Assembly: GCF_018860155.1 (NCBI RefSeq)
Contig: NZ_JAHKNI010000014.1
Location: 124,001-188,000 of the forward strand
Direction: 5' to 3'
Source: Nocardia albiluteola
GTDB taxonomy: Bacteria > Actinomycetota > Actinomycetes > Mycobacteriales > Mycobacteriaceae
DNA: 64,000 nucleotides
The notes beneath the pieces were generated by a model. That model made no database searches and was not told the DNA's origin. It saw only the letters and a program-made list of their open reading frames with translations. This document shows, piece after piece, positions 18,866-26,389 of the stretch; the first letter of the stretch is position 1; every line of letters starts with the position of its first letter. Both the position numbers and the translations under genes were made by a program.

Positions 18866-19214
18866 CGCCGGGCTCGCGATCTTCATCGCGGAGAATCTGT
18901 TCCAGCAGCGGTGCGACATCCTCGACAGTTCGGATATCCAAGGTCACCGAACGACGAGCGCACGTCACCGTGATCTTCGCCGATGTCCGGCGGGTCTTCA
19001 ACCAGGTGATCAAGGAGGCCGCCAACACCGAGCCCGCGCCACCGGCCCCCAGAGCCACAGTCAACACATCGATCGCCGAACCCAACTCGGTCTCCCCGAT
19101 AGGGTGCCGGATGCCCCTGACCCGGCCCCGCAGATCCTCCTCACCGCTCAACCACTCATTGAGCGCCGCCAGGTCCTCGCCGTCCCCGCCGTCGATCTCG
19201 ATACGTGCGTACAC
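18855..19214 (-). CDS. EACC1-like small protein (effector-associated component)
   Basis: 119 residues. It begins with a short beta/acidic segment, has an RGRVRGIRHPIGETELGS-like middle, then one hydrophobic Gly/Ala segment (~50-68, VALGAGGAGSVLAASLITWL), and ends in strands and a helix (TVEDVAPLLEQIL). This matches my recollection of EACC1 ('effector-associated constant component 1'), a small protein described beside caspase or trypsin effectors in actinobacterial conflict systems. It overlaps the caspase-ATPase start by 11 bp, implying translational coupling. The identification is from pattern memory and needs a profile search. Confidence 0.65.
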   Translation of the reverse strand: MYARIEIDGGDGEDLAALNEWLSGEEDLRGRVRGIRHPIGETELGSAIDVLTVALGAGGAGSVLAASLITWLKTRRTSAKITVTCARRSVTLDIRTVEDVAPLLEQILRDEDREPGDGC

Positions 19215-19400
19215 CCCACGACTCCTGCCCGGTCATGATGCCGCTGAACACCCGGTGAACTCCCCAGCACTAGGTGTCCCCCCGGGCATTTTCGTCGCGA
19301 CTGTCGACTCCAAATCAAGGTAATGATGTCAGCAATCCGCTGTCTCAGTGTTGGTTCCACGGTTCTGTGGCCAGTATGCAGGTGTCGCTGGTCGATGCGT

Positions 19401-19690
19401 TCAGGCAGCGTCAGCCGGTGCTGGACGTATCTCGTAGCAGCGGCGCTCGCGCATCAGTGCCCACAGCACGTTCACTCGGCGCCGAGCCAGGGCGATCACC
19501 GCGTGTCGGTGTGTTTTGCCTTGCAAGCGTTTTCGATCGTAGAACCGTTTGGATTCGGCGTTGCTGCGGGTGCTGATCTCGGCCGAAAGGTAGAACACTC
19601 GTAACAGGCCACGGTGGTACCGCCGAGGACGATGCAGATTTCCGATGCCCGTTCGAGACACCCGAACCCCAACGGCCCGAGCACCATTCA
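19401..19690 (-). pseudogene. IS110-family transposase remnant (C-terminal part)
   Basis: The minus-strand frame ending at 19401 reads about 85 residues typical of the C-terminus of IS110/IS1111 (DEDD/transposase_20) transposases: SKRFYDRKRLQGK, then ALARRRVNVLWAL. The N-terminal and catalytic parts are missing, and no terminal repeats are visible. It abuts the 3' end of the second WXG100 gene, whose last few codons may derive from the insertion. Confidence 0.65.
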
Positions 19691-19987
19691 AGATAGGGGC
19701 CACATCCCCTTGTTGACATCGACTGCGCCGGAATAGTTTCCGTGCGCGCGAGTCAGCGCGGCCTGCAACGTCGTTAACGCCTCCCGCATGGCCGCGGTGT
19801 CCGCCGTCCAGCGGTCCACGAAGTGCTGGTGAGCTGTTGCCGCCGCTCCGGTCCACTGCACATGCAGTTGATCGACCTGTCGGCGAATGGCATCCGCCCG
19901 GGCTTCGATCTGGGCGTCCAGGCGTTTGGCGTCGTCGATCAGGCTCTGCAGTTCGGCCAGATCGACCCGATACGGATTGTCGTTCAC
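19688..19987 (-). CDS. WXG100-family protein B (ESAT-6-like)
   Basis: 99 residues, predicted helix-turn-helix hairpin with the turn motif W-T-G (HVQWTGAAA) near residues 45-47, the length and layout of WXG100 proteins. These small proteins are secreted as dimers by type VII/ESX systems and recognised by EccC ATPases. Its ATG overlaps the stop of the upstream WXG100 gene (ATGA), implying a co-translated pair. The final residues run into the IS110 remnant, so the C-terminus may have been altered and a classic YxxxD/E secretion tail is not obvious. Confidence 0.75.
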   Translation of the reverse strand: MNDNPYRVDLAELQSLIDDAKRLDAQIEARADAIRRQVDQLHVQWTGAAATAHQHFVDRWTADTAAMREALTTLQAALTRAHGNYSGAVDVNKGMWPLS

Positions 19988-20319
19988 GGGATCTCCGGCA
20001 GATCGAGGCTGCTGGTCTTGTGACGCACCGAATCAGACCACGCGGTGTCCGTCTCCACGAACGCGCCTGCAGCCTCACGCAGCGTCGATGCATCCCCTCG
20101 AAGAGCCTCCACTACGTCGTTGGCCGAGGTATACCAATCAATCCAGGGTTGGTCGTGTGAGTCCGCGGCCTTGCCGGACCAATCCCCGCCGACCACCGCC
20201 CGTACCCGCTTGAAGAAGGTTTGAATCTCCTCGTCGAATTCCTTGGCCGAGTCCTCGATCCACCGTGCCGCGGCGAGAACATCCTGCACCGGGACAGAGG
20301 CCCCCGGATCACTACCCAC
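19984..20319 (-). CDS. WXG100-family protein A (CFP-10-like)
   Basis: 111 residues from a GTG start. A helical hairpin with the W-S-G turn (GGDWSGKAAD) near residues 47-49 places it in the WXG100 family. It is the first gene of the minus-strand operon, overlapping the next WXG100 gene by 4 bp. The two probably form a heterodimer. They lie upstream of an EccC-type ATPase and a long toxin, which suggests they are chaperones or co-secretion partners. Confidence 0.75.
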   Translation of the reverse strand: MGSDPGASVPVQDVLAAARWIEDSAKEFDEEIQTFFKRVRAVVGGDWSGKAADSHDQPWIDWYTSANDVVEALRGDASTLREAAGAFVETDTAWSDSVRHKTSSLDLPEIP

Positions 20320-20420
20320 CCGAACGAGATTACAGGCGGCTGCGGCCGCCGGACCGCTTTCAGCGGCACCTGTGGGATTGTCACCGCTGTATCCACGATC
20401 ACAGCTGGCGTCAGGCCGGT

Positions 20421-20684
20421 CGGCCGCCGATCGAGGAATTCATCATCTTGGTCAAGTCCTACGGCAACGACCGCTTCGACTTCCGAGCCTTCGGCGACCG
20501 GCGACAGCTCGAGTTGAAGATGCAGTACGCGCTGCAATGCCGCCACGACGAACGCAAGGTCAAGACCGCCGCTGACACCGGCCGCGCCGTGATCGCCTTC
20601 GTGGCCGCCGCCGACGTCGGTTCCCTGCTGGACTGGCCGCTGGAAAGCTGGGACGAGTTCTTCACCTCCGGTCGGGCCGACTGA
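20421..20684 (+). pseudogene. Fragment resembling the N-terminal part of a recombinase/integrase
   Basis: About 87 residues, with RFDFRAF and LELKMQYALQCRHDERKVKT and then GSLLDWPLESWDEFF. The pattern resembles the N-terminal region of certain actinobacterial site-specific integrases, where 'YALQCRHD' and 'SLLD' blocks recur. No catalytic domain follows and the upstream sequence lacks a clear start. It marks another old mobile-element scar at the boundary between the T7-like locus and the arsenic island. The family call is tentative. Confidence 0.35.
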
Positions 20685-20707
20685 TGCCCTGGAGTCTGCC
20701 GGGTGCG

Positions 20708-21067
20708 TCAGGTGCAGCAGTCGGGGTCCAGGATCCGACACATCGCGCCGAGCGCATCCCGGCGAGCACGGTGGACCGTGTTCATCCCGCGACGCTCCGA
20801 TTCGACCATGCCGGCGTTGCGCAGCTGGGCGAGATGATGGCTGACCGTGGACTCCGACAACCCCACCGCCGCCGCCAACTCGCCGCTGTTCGGTTCACCG
20901 GACGGACTGGTCAACAGCAGCGACATCAACCGCACCCGGGCCGGGTCGGCCAGCGCCTTCAAGCGCAGCGCCACCTCCAACGCCGCCGCCTCGTCCATCG
21001 CCGCCGCGGCCACCGGCGTGCAGCACACCGGCGCGGACATGTCGATCACGGGCAACGCCTTGGGCAT
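20708..21067 (-). CDS. arsR: ArsR-family repressor (first copy)
   Basis: 119 residues. Winged helix of the ArsR/SmtB type: ALADPARVRLMSLL, then recognition helix SESTVSHHLAQLRNAGMV and wing ERRGMNTVHR. A Cys-Cys pair near the N-terminus (PVCCTP) and another at the extreme C-terminus (DPDCCT) could bind trivalent arsenic. It is divergent from arsI, with a palindromic operator between them. It should release DNA when As(III) or organoarsenical binds. The GTG/ATG choice is settled by the conserved N-terminal Cys motif. Confidence 0.85.
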   Translation of the reverse strand: MPKALPVIDMSAPVCCTPVAAAAMDEAAALEVALRLKALADPARVRLMSLLLTSPSGEPNSGELAAAVGLSESTVSHHLAQLRNAGMVESERRGMNTVHRARRDALGAMCRILDPDCCT

Positions 21068-21091
21068 GACACCCACCCTACTGGGGAAATT

Positions 21092-21144
21092 GACATATGT
21101 CGAAAAGATGGCACACTCGACCACGCAAGTTCTTCGACATATAT
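21092..21144. promoter_or_regulatory. ArsR operator region between arsR and arsI
   Basis: ATATGTCGAA (21095-21104) and its exact complement TTCGACATAT (21133-21142) flank 28 bp of the divergent promoter. The left site is itself part of the palindrome GACATATGTC (21092-21101); the right overlaps TTCGACATATATGAA. These AT-rich dyads are typical ArsR targets and probably control both arsR and the arsI operon. Confidence 0.65.
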
Positions 21145-21163
21145 GAAACAACCGGAGGTTGCC

Positions 21164-21679
21164 ATGTCCCGCGTCCAGCTCGCCCTCAACGTCGACGACC
21201 TCGACCAGGCCGTGACGTTCTACTCGACCCTGTTCGGCACCGAGCCGGCCAAGCGCAAGCCGGGCTACGCCAACTTCGCCGTCGCCGAGCCTCCGCTGAA
21301 GCTGGTGCTGATCGAGAACCCCGGCCACGGCGGCAGTCTCAATCATCTCGGCGTCGAGGTCGAGACCTCCGAGCAGGTTCACGGTGAGATCGCGCGCCTG
21401 TCGGAGGCGGGCCTGTTCACCGAGGAGCAGATCGCGACCACGTGTTGCTTCGCGACCCAGGACAAGGTGTGGGTCACCGCGCCGGACGCCGAGCGGTGGG
21501 AGGTTTACACCGTGCTCGCCGACAGCGACACCTTCGGCACCGCACCCCAACTCGCATCAAGCGACGCCGAAGCGGTCGCGGTCTGCTGCGGCACCCCCGA
21601 GGACGCCGCCGCCGAAGGCGCATGCTGCTCGACACAGACCAAGAAGGACGCGGTCGCCTCCGGCGCAACCTGCTGCTGA
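21164..21679 (+). CDS. arsI: ArsI/CadI-type vicinal-oxygen-chelate protein (C-As lyase-like)
   Basis: 171 residues; GGAGGT lies 4 nt upstream of the ATG. Glyoxalase/VOC fold. Expected metal ligands are Gln5, His61 and Glu113, and a vicinal Cys pair is present at 94-95 (ATTCCFATQDKVWV), as in ArsI enzymes that cleave the carbon-arsenic bond of methylarsenite. The C-terminal ~45 residues carry three more Cys pairs (AVCCGT, GACCST, final ATCC), which may bind arsenic. CadI of mycobacteria is a close look-alike. First gene of the arsenic operon. Confidence 0.85.
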   Translation: MSRVQLALNVDDLDQAVTFYSTLFGTEPAKRKPGYANFAVAEPPLKLVLIENPGHGGSLNHLGVEVETSEQVHGEIARLSEAGLFTEEQIATTCCFATQDKVWVTAPDAERWEVYTVLADSDTFGTAPQLASSDAEAVAVCCGTPEDAAAEGACCSTQTKKDAVASGATCC

Positions 21680-21750
21680 CCGCGATCGAACGAACCCTGT
21701 TCACCGAGAGTTCGCTTGCTCATGGATTCGATCCACATCAATATCAACGT

Positions 21751-22131
21751 GTGTCTAAGTCCGAGTTGCCGTTGACGGTCGTGACCTCGCCGTCGTGTGA
21801 GGTCACAACCCTGGTCCGCGAACCACTCACCGGCGAGGCCGCCGCCGAGTTGGCCGGGGTGTTCAAAGCGTTGTCGGATCCGGTGCGGTTGCGCTTGTTG
21901 TCGCTGGTGGCCAGCCATGCCGGGCAGGAAGCGTGTGTCTGCGACATCTCCGACGGATTCGAGGTCAGCCAACCCACCATCTCGCATCACCTGAAGGTGC
22001 TGCGGGAGGCCGGACTGCTGGCCAGCGAACGGCGCGGATCGTGGGTCTACTACCGCATCGAACCCGCCGCGCTGCGACAGCTCTCCCAGCTGCTCGACAT
22101 CACCGACCCCGCTGCGGCGGTGGCGCGGTGA
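21751..22131 (+). CDS. arsR: ArsR-family repressor (second copy)
   Basis: 126 residues from a GTG chosen because the N-terminus (SKSELPL...) then aligns with mycobacterial ArsR proteins. Winged-helix features: FKALSDPVRLRLLSLV, the metal-site segment EACVCDI (Cys-Val-Cys) in alpha-3, the recognition helix SQPTISHHLKVLREAGLL, and wing ERRGSWVYYRI. ACVCD is the classic As(III)-sensing motif. Its stop overlaps the aquaporin GTG by 3 nt (GTGA), so the two are translationally coupled. Confidence 0.88.
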   Translation: MSKSELPLTVVTSPSCEVTTLVREPLTGEAAAELAGVFKALSDPVRLRLLSLVASHAGQEACVCDISDGFEVSQPTISHHLKVLREAGLLASERRGSWVYYRIEPAALRQLSQLLDITDPAAAVAR

Positions 22132-22889
22132 ACGATCTCGCGCGGCGGCTGCTCGCCGAATTCACTGGCACCGCTCTGCTGGTCACCGTCGTCGTGGGCT
22201 CCGGTATCACCGCGCAGCAGCTCTCGCCCGGCGACACCGGGTTGCAGTTGCTGGAGAACTCCACCGCGACCGTGTTCGGGTTGGCTGTGTTGATCCTCGT
22301 GTTCGGACCGGTCTCCGGCGCCCACTTCAACCCGGTCGTGTCCGCCGTGGACTGGCTCGCGGGCCGTCGTCACGGCACCGGCCTGCCCGCCGCCGACCTC
22401 GGCGGCTACATCCTCGCCCAAACCGCGGGCGGGATCGCCGGGGCGATCCTGGCCAACGTCATGTTCGACCAACGCGCCATGCAAATATCCACCCATCACC
22501 GCATCACCGGCGGCCACCTCGTCGGCGAGGTTGTTGCCACTGCCGGGTTGATCGCGGTCATCTTCGCCCTGGCCCGCACCGGTCGCGCGGGGTTGTCGGC
22601 CGCCGCCGTGGGCGGATACATCGGTGCGGCCTACTGGTTCACCAGCTCGACCTCGTTCGCCAACCCGGCCGTCACGATCGGGCGGATCTTCTCCGACACC
22701 TTCGCCGGGATCGCACCGTCCTCGACACCAGGATTCATCGCCGCCCAGATCGCCGGAGCCCTGCTCGGACTAGGACTGATCGCCCTGCTCTACCCGACCA
22801 CCCCTGCTGCGGCGGCCGACAACGTCGTCGTCCCACACCACACCGATCCCGCCACCACCACCGGCAACCCGATACCCACCACACGCTGA
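22128..22889 (+). CDS. MIP-family aquaglyceroporin, arsenite-channel type
   Basis: 253 residues with about six membrane segments and both channel boxes: a variant NPV at ~68-70 (GAHFNPVVS) and canonical NPA at ~179-181 (FANPAVTIGR). In several bacteria an aquaporin (AqpS) replaces an arsenite pump in ars operons and lets As(III) made by ArsC leave down its gradient. The flanking arsR and arsC genes support that role here. The start overlaps the arsR stop. Confidence 0.85.
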   Translation: MNDLARRLLAEFTGTALLVTVVVGSGITAQQLSPGDTGLQLLENSTATVFGLAVLILVFGPVSGAHFNPVVSAVDWLAGRRHGTGLPAADLGGYILAQTAGGIAGAILANVMFDQRAMQISTHHRITGGHLVGEVVATAGLIAVIFALARTGRAGLSAAAVGGYIGAAYWFTSSTSFANPAVTIGRIFSDTFAGIAPSSTPGFIAAQIAGALLGLGLIALLYPTTPAAAADNVVVPHHTDPATTTGNPIPTTR

Positions 22890-22971
22890 GCCCGGGGCGC
22901 CCCCGATGACCGAAAACCCGCTCGACGTCGCCAACCCCTGACCACCCCTCTCCGAAAGACACAGTCCACCA

Positions 22972-23385
22972 ATGGCTTCCACGCCCACCGTCCTGTTCGT
23001 CTGCGTCCACAACGCCGGACGATCCCAAATGGCCGCCGCCTTCCTCACCCACCTCGGGGGAGACCGCATCCAGGTCCGCTCCGCAGGCTCCGCCCCCGCC
23101 GACGAGGTCAACCCCGTGGCTGTCGAGGCAATGACCGAAATCGGCATCGACATGTCCACCGAAGTGCCCAAGATGCTCACCATCGAAGCCGTGGAGGCAT
23201 CCGATGTGGTGATCACCATGGGCTGCGGCGACGCCTGCCCGATCTTCCCCGGAAAGCGTTACTTGGACTGGAAACTCGACGACCCCGCCGGGCAGGGCAT
23301 CGACGCCATCCGACCGATCCGCGATGAAATCGAACAACGCATCCGCGGCCTGCTCGACGAACTCGGCATATCGTCAGCGGCGTGA
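22972..23385 (+). CDS. arsC: Arsenate reductase, low-molecular-weight phosphatase fold
   Basis: 137 residues. The P-loop C11-x5-R17 (FVCVHNAGRSQ) defines the LMW-phosphatase-type arsenate reductases. Cys85 and Cys89 (MGCGDACP) are available for the redox relay, and the C-terminal DPAGQG...IRPIRDEI segment matches family members. It reduces arsenate to arsenite in the cytoplasm using thioredoxin or mycothiol. It follows the aquaporin by 82 bp and overlaps the acetyltransferase start by 4 bp. Confidence 0.9.
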   Translation: MASTPTVLFVCVHNAGRSQMAAAFLTHLGGDRIQVRSAGSAPADEVNPVAVEAMTEIGIDMSTEVPKMLTIEAVEASDVVITMGCGDACPIFPGKRYLDWKLDDPAGQGIDAIRPIRDEIEQRIRGLLDELGISSAA

Positions 23386-23891
23386 CCATCACGACAACCG
23401 GGGTCCACATCGCGGCAATGCGGACCGAGCACGCCGCGCAGGTGCTCGACATCTACCAGCGCGGCATCGACGACGGGGACGCCACCTTCGAAACCCACGC
23501 GCCGACCTGGGAGAAATTCGACAACACGAGACTGCCGTCGCATCGACTCGTCGCACTCGATCCCCACAACCGCGTACTGGGCTGGGTCGCGGTCGTGGCC
23601 GTCTCCGACCGCTGCGCCTACGCGGGCGTCGTCGAACATTCCGTCTACGTCCACCCCGACGCCCGCGGCCGAGGCATCGGAATGGCGCTGCTGTCCGCCC
23701 TGCTCGAATCCACCGGCAACGCCGGGATCTGGACCGTCCAATCCGGCATCTTCCCCGAAAACGCCGCCAGCCTGGCCCTGCACACACGAGCCGGATTCCG
23801 CGTGATCGGCACCCGCGAACGCATCGGCCGCCACCACGGACGCTGGCGCGACGTCATCCTCATCGAACGACGCAGCCCCCACTTCAACTGA
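23382..23891 (+). CDS. GNAT acetyltransferase, ArsN/phosphinothricin-acetyltransferase-like
   Basis: 169 residues from a GTG overlapping the arsC stop. GNAT acetyl-CoA-binding motif VHPDARGRGIGMALL at ~89-103; the N-terminal ATFETHAPTWEKF and C-terminal GTRERIGRHHGRWRDVILIERR segments match the PAT/ArsN1 group. ArsN1 acetylates the organoarsenical antibiotic arsinothricin. Its place in an ars operon with arsI makes that more likely than phosphinothricin detoxification, but the substrate is inferred. Confidence 0.8.
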   Translation: MTITTTGVHIAAMRTEHAAQVLDIYQRGIDDGDATFETHAPTWEKFDNTRLPSHRLVALDPHNRVLGWVAVVAVSDRCAYAGVVEHSVYVHPDARGRGIGMALLSALLESTGNAGIWTVQSGIFPENAASLALHTRAGFRVIGTRERIGRHHGRWRDVILIERRSPHFN

Positions 23892-23961
23892 CCCGCACCC
23901 GGCGGCTCCATGGTGGCACCATCAAGACACCAGCCGAAACCTGTCGATCGAGGCGCCACCG

Positions 23962-24498
23962 ATGGCCGAGCCGAACACCGAACGCGAAGCCCTTTCCGCG
24001 GACTTGGACCGGGTCCGCCGCGACTTCCATCAACTGTTGGACCACACCAAGCCAGACGAGTGGCGGAAACCGACACAAGGCACCCGCTGGACCAACGAAC
24101 AGTTGCTGTTCCACATGGTGTTCGGCTACATGATCGTCCAGAAACTGTTGATCCTGGCCCGCGTTTCCGGCCACCTGCCCAAACCGATCACCCACCGCTA
24201 CATGAGCCTGCTCAACGCAGCCACCGGCCCATTCGACGCCATCAACTACCACGGCTCCTGCCTGGCCGCCCGCGTATTCAACCGAAATCGCATGGGCGCC
24301 AAACTCGACCGAGTCATCGACTCGCTGCAACGCTCGCTCAACCGCCTCCGCGACAGCGACCTTCAGCGCGGCATGCCCTACCCGGACCGCTGGGACCCCT
24401 ACTTCCATAACTACATGACCCTGGCCGATCTCTTCGCCTACCCCGGCCAGCACTACAACCACCACCGCAAACAGCTGACCCTGGAAACAATCCAATAG
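23962..24498 (+). CDS. DinB-superfamily protein
   Basis: 178 residues, four-helix-bundle character with dispersed His residues: NEQLLFHMVFGY and the C-terminal AYPGQHYNHHRKQL, as in DinB/YfiT metalloenzyme-like proteins. Many are thiol- or mycothiol-dependent S-transferases. It lies 70 bp after the acetyltransferase on the same strand. A link to arsenical detoxification through mycothiol is possible but unproven. Confidence 0.65.
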   Translation: MAEPNTEREALSADLDRVRRDFHQLLDHTKPDEWRKPTQGTRWTNEQLLFHMVFGYMIVQKLLILARVSGHLPKPITHRYMSLLNAATGPFDAINYHGSCLAARVFNRNRMGAKLDRVIDSLQRSLNRLRDSDLQRGMPYPDRWDPYFHNYMTLADLFAYPGQHYNHHRKQLTLETIQ

Positions 24499-24567
24499 GC
24501 GACCGTCATATTCGTCCGCGCCCCCATCCGGGAAGAAGCCACCCGCCACCCGTCTCAACTGGGCTTA

Positions 24568-24957
24568 ATGACAGTGTCGTCAACGCTCCGGCGCAGGCCA
24601 CGACCGCTGGCCGAGGTCGAGACGTTCCGGAAGTTCGTGCGTAACCAACACCTGTATGCCTGCTGGCTGCTGTCCTGCTACGGAATGAGGCGCAGCGAGG
24701 TACTGGGTGCACGATGGACGCGGTTCGCCGACTCGACGATCCGGGTTCGCCGCGGCCGGGTGGCGATCGGCACCGAGGTCGACGAGAACCTGCCCAAGTC
24801 GGCGCGGAGCCGCACCGCATCGGTCTCGCTCATGTTGTCGCGTGGCATCCTGCGGTCGCGGCCTGGCACGGACACGACCCCGCGGTATCCCTGCGGATCT
24901 ACAACGATCCGCGGCCCGAGGATCTGCGGGCAGCCGGTGCGGCTCTCTTCGAATAAC
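24568..24957 (+). pseudogene. Decayed tyrosine recombinase (integrase) beside the left att site
   Basis: Frame 1 reads a recognisable integrase middle: LYACWLLSCYGMRRSEVLGARW (arm/core with the first catalytic Arg) and then RRGRVAIGTEVDENLPKS. Frame 3 then reads the C-terminal part AAWHGHDPAVSLRIYN and DLRAAGAALFE, ending near 24957. The segment with the H-x-x-R box is missing. The gene ends about 80 bp before the partial tRNA-Val, as the intact integrase does at the right end (75 bp). It is a relic of an older element at the same tRNA. Confidence 0.7.
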
Positions 24958-25038
24958 GAGATCTGTGTTCCCCGGCCGTTGGCCCCACTGACCGCGCCGT
25001 TGGCGTTCTCGGCAGGGCCGAAATGGCCGTTGACCTGG

Positions 25039-25088
25039 GTGGGCGCAGAGGGGTTCGAACCCCCGACCGCTGGTGTGTAAAACCAGAG
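25039..25088. repeat. Left attachment site (50-bp direct repeat; 3' part of tRNA-Val)
   Basis: These 50 bp are identical to 45293-45342 and correspond to the 3' half of the tRNA-Val(TAC) gene on the minus strand, from the discriminator base through the anticodon loop. The 5' half is absent here, so this is an attachment-site duplicate, not a working tRNA. Confidence 0.9.
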
Positions 25089-25216
25089 AGGCTGCATCTT
25101 GCCGAAACCCCACTGGCACAGCCGCTTTGCGGCGGTCTATATCAGCAGGACAGCGTATTTGACGCGAAGGGCCAGGGGCTCAAGGGAACACTAAGCCGCA
25201 CAACTGGACAGCCGTC

Positions 25217-25257
25217 TGCCCCACGTTCTGCCCCACTCATGCTGGATGCTGCCCCAC
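25217..25257 (+). repeat. Integrase arm-type sites, left (three TGCCCCAC)
   Basis: TGCCCCAC occurs at 25217-25224, 25229-25236 and 25250-25257, about 130-170 bp inside the left end. The same octamer recurs by the right end near the integrase. These are likely arm-binding sites of the integrase. The rest of 25089-25413 shows no gene and probably also carries the promoter of the HNH gene. Confidence 0.5.
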
Positions 25258-25413
25258 GACACCGGACTTGCGTCGCAGGCACACCGCCACCTCTGGTAGC
25301 ACGGTGTCGGCGACATCCGAATAGGTGCTGCCTGAATGTGTCAGCGGGGGTACGCATACTGGGTGCTGTGTAGTCGCGTGGGTGCGCGGCTTCTGAGCTG
25401 TTAGCGGGGAGTT

Positions 25414-26388
25414 GTGGCGAAGAACAGTGTGGCTTCGCGACCTGATGCGAAGGATCGTCAGGCGTGGCTGGTGATGTCGAAGGCGGCGTATCGCCGGCTG
25501 GGGGGTGGTGAGAAATACGATGACGATCCTTCTCGCCGCTACAGCTGGGACAGTACGGTTCCGAACCATCTCAATGTCCGTCCGGGCGACTTCGTTGTGT
25601 TGTGGGACGAGGTCGAATCACTGGGCGCCTCGGTGATCGAGCGGATCAGGACCGGTCGGGCGGTGAAGCGCCGTGGCCGGTGCACGAACGTGACCTGTCG
25701 TACGACGAACTATGAGGCGCGGAAGACGATGCGCCCTATCTTCCGCTGTTCGGAGTGCGGAACGACGTTCGATGATCCGGTCTTCGAGGACGTCGATGTC
25801 GAGACCTTCCGTTCCGACCACGGGCAAGCATGGGTGGAGTTGGTTGGGGCGTTTAGCGCCGAGGAACTTCGCGCGTTCTGTGACAAGCCGAAGTCGCAGA
25901 ACAGTTTCCGGACACTGGACTGGGATGCTTTCCGAGCCGCGGCGATGCGAGTGACCGGAACGGACTTGTTCGGACCGCTCGATGCCGCGAGCAAGCAGAT
26001 CCAGGGTGGTCACACGACGCGGCCGACGCGGGTGCGGCTGGGGCAGAAAGAGTTCCGCAAAACCCTGCTGGCCAAGTATAAGACGCGGTGCGCGTTCACC
26101 GGGGACCTTCCTGAGACGGTGTTGGACGCCTGCCACCTCTACAGTTACGCGAAGGTCGGCAAGCATCATGAGCACGGCGGGATCCTGTTGCGCCGGGACT
26201 TGCACACCTTGTTCGACCTCGGCGAGATCGCGGTCGACGGTAACGACGTGATCGACGTGTCCGAGCGCTACCGCGAGTTCGCGACCTATGGCGAGTTGCA
26301 CGGCAAGCCACTGACCATCCCGGTCACACCGGAACAGCGGACCTGGTTCGAGCTGCACTGGACCACGCACCGCAAGGGAGACAGCTAG
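25414..26388 (+). CDS. HNH endonuclease with N-terminal PUA/EVE-like region and zinc ribbon
   Basis: 324 residues from a GTG with GGGGAG upstream. Residues ~10-75 (RQAWLVM, then HLNVRPGDFVVLWD and ASVIERI) resemble PUA/EVE-like modules. A Cys4 ribbon follows (C-x4-C ... CSEC, ~88-117). The C-terminus (~225-275) is an HNH_2 nuclease: TRCAFTGDLPE, LDACHLYSYAK and GGILLRRDLHTLFDLG. Proteins of this design often act as modification-dependent restriction enzymes. Being first at the element's end fits a defence role. No methyltransferase is nearby, so a type IV-like activity is the better guess. Confidence 0.7.
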   Translation: MAKNSVASRPDAKDRQAWLVMSKAAYRRLGGGEKYDDDPSRRYSWDSTVPNHLNVRPGDFVVLWDEVESLGASVIERIRTGRAVKRRGRCTNVTCRTTNYEARKTMRPIFRCSECGTTFDDPVFEDVDVETFRSDHGQAWVELVGAFSAEELRAFCDKPKSQNSFRTLDWDAFRAAAMRVTGTDLFGPLDAASKQIQGGHTTRPTRVRLGQKEFRKTLLAKYKTRCAFTGDLPETVLDACHLYSYAKVGKHHEHGGILLRRDLHTLFDLGEIAVDGNDVIDVSERYREFATYGELHGKPLTIPVTPEQRTWFELHWTTHRKGDS

Positions 26389-26389
26389 C

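Noticed and set aside
25040..25088. Possible second tRNA-Val gene
   Set aside because: Only the 3' part is present; the 5' half and acceptor pairing are missing, so it is an attachment-site duplicate.
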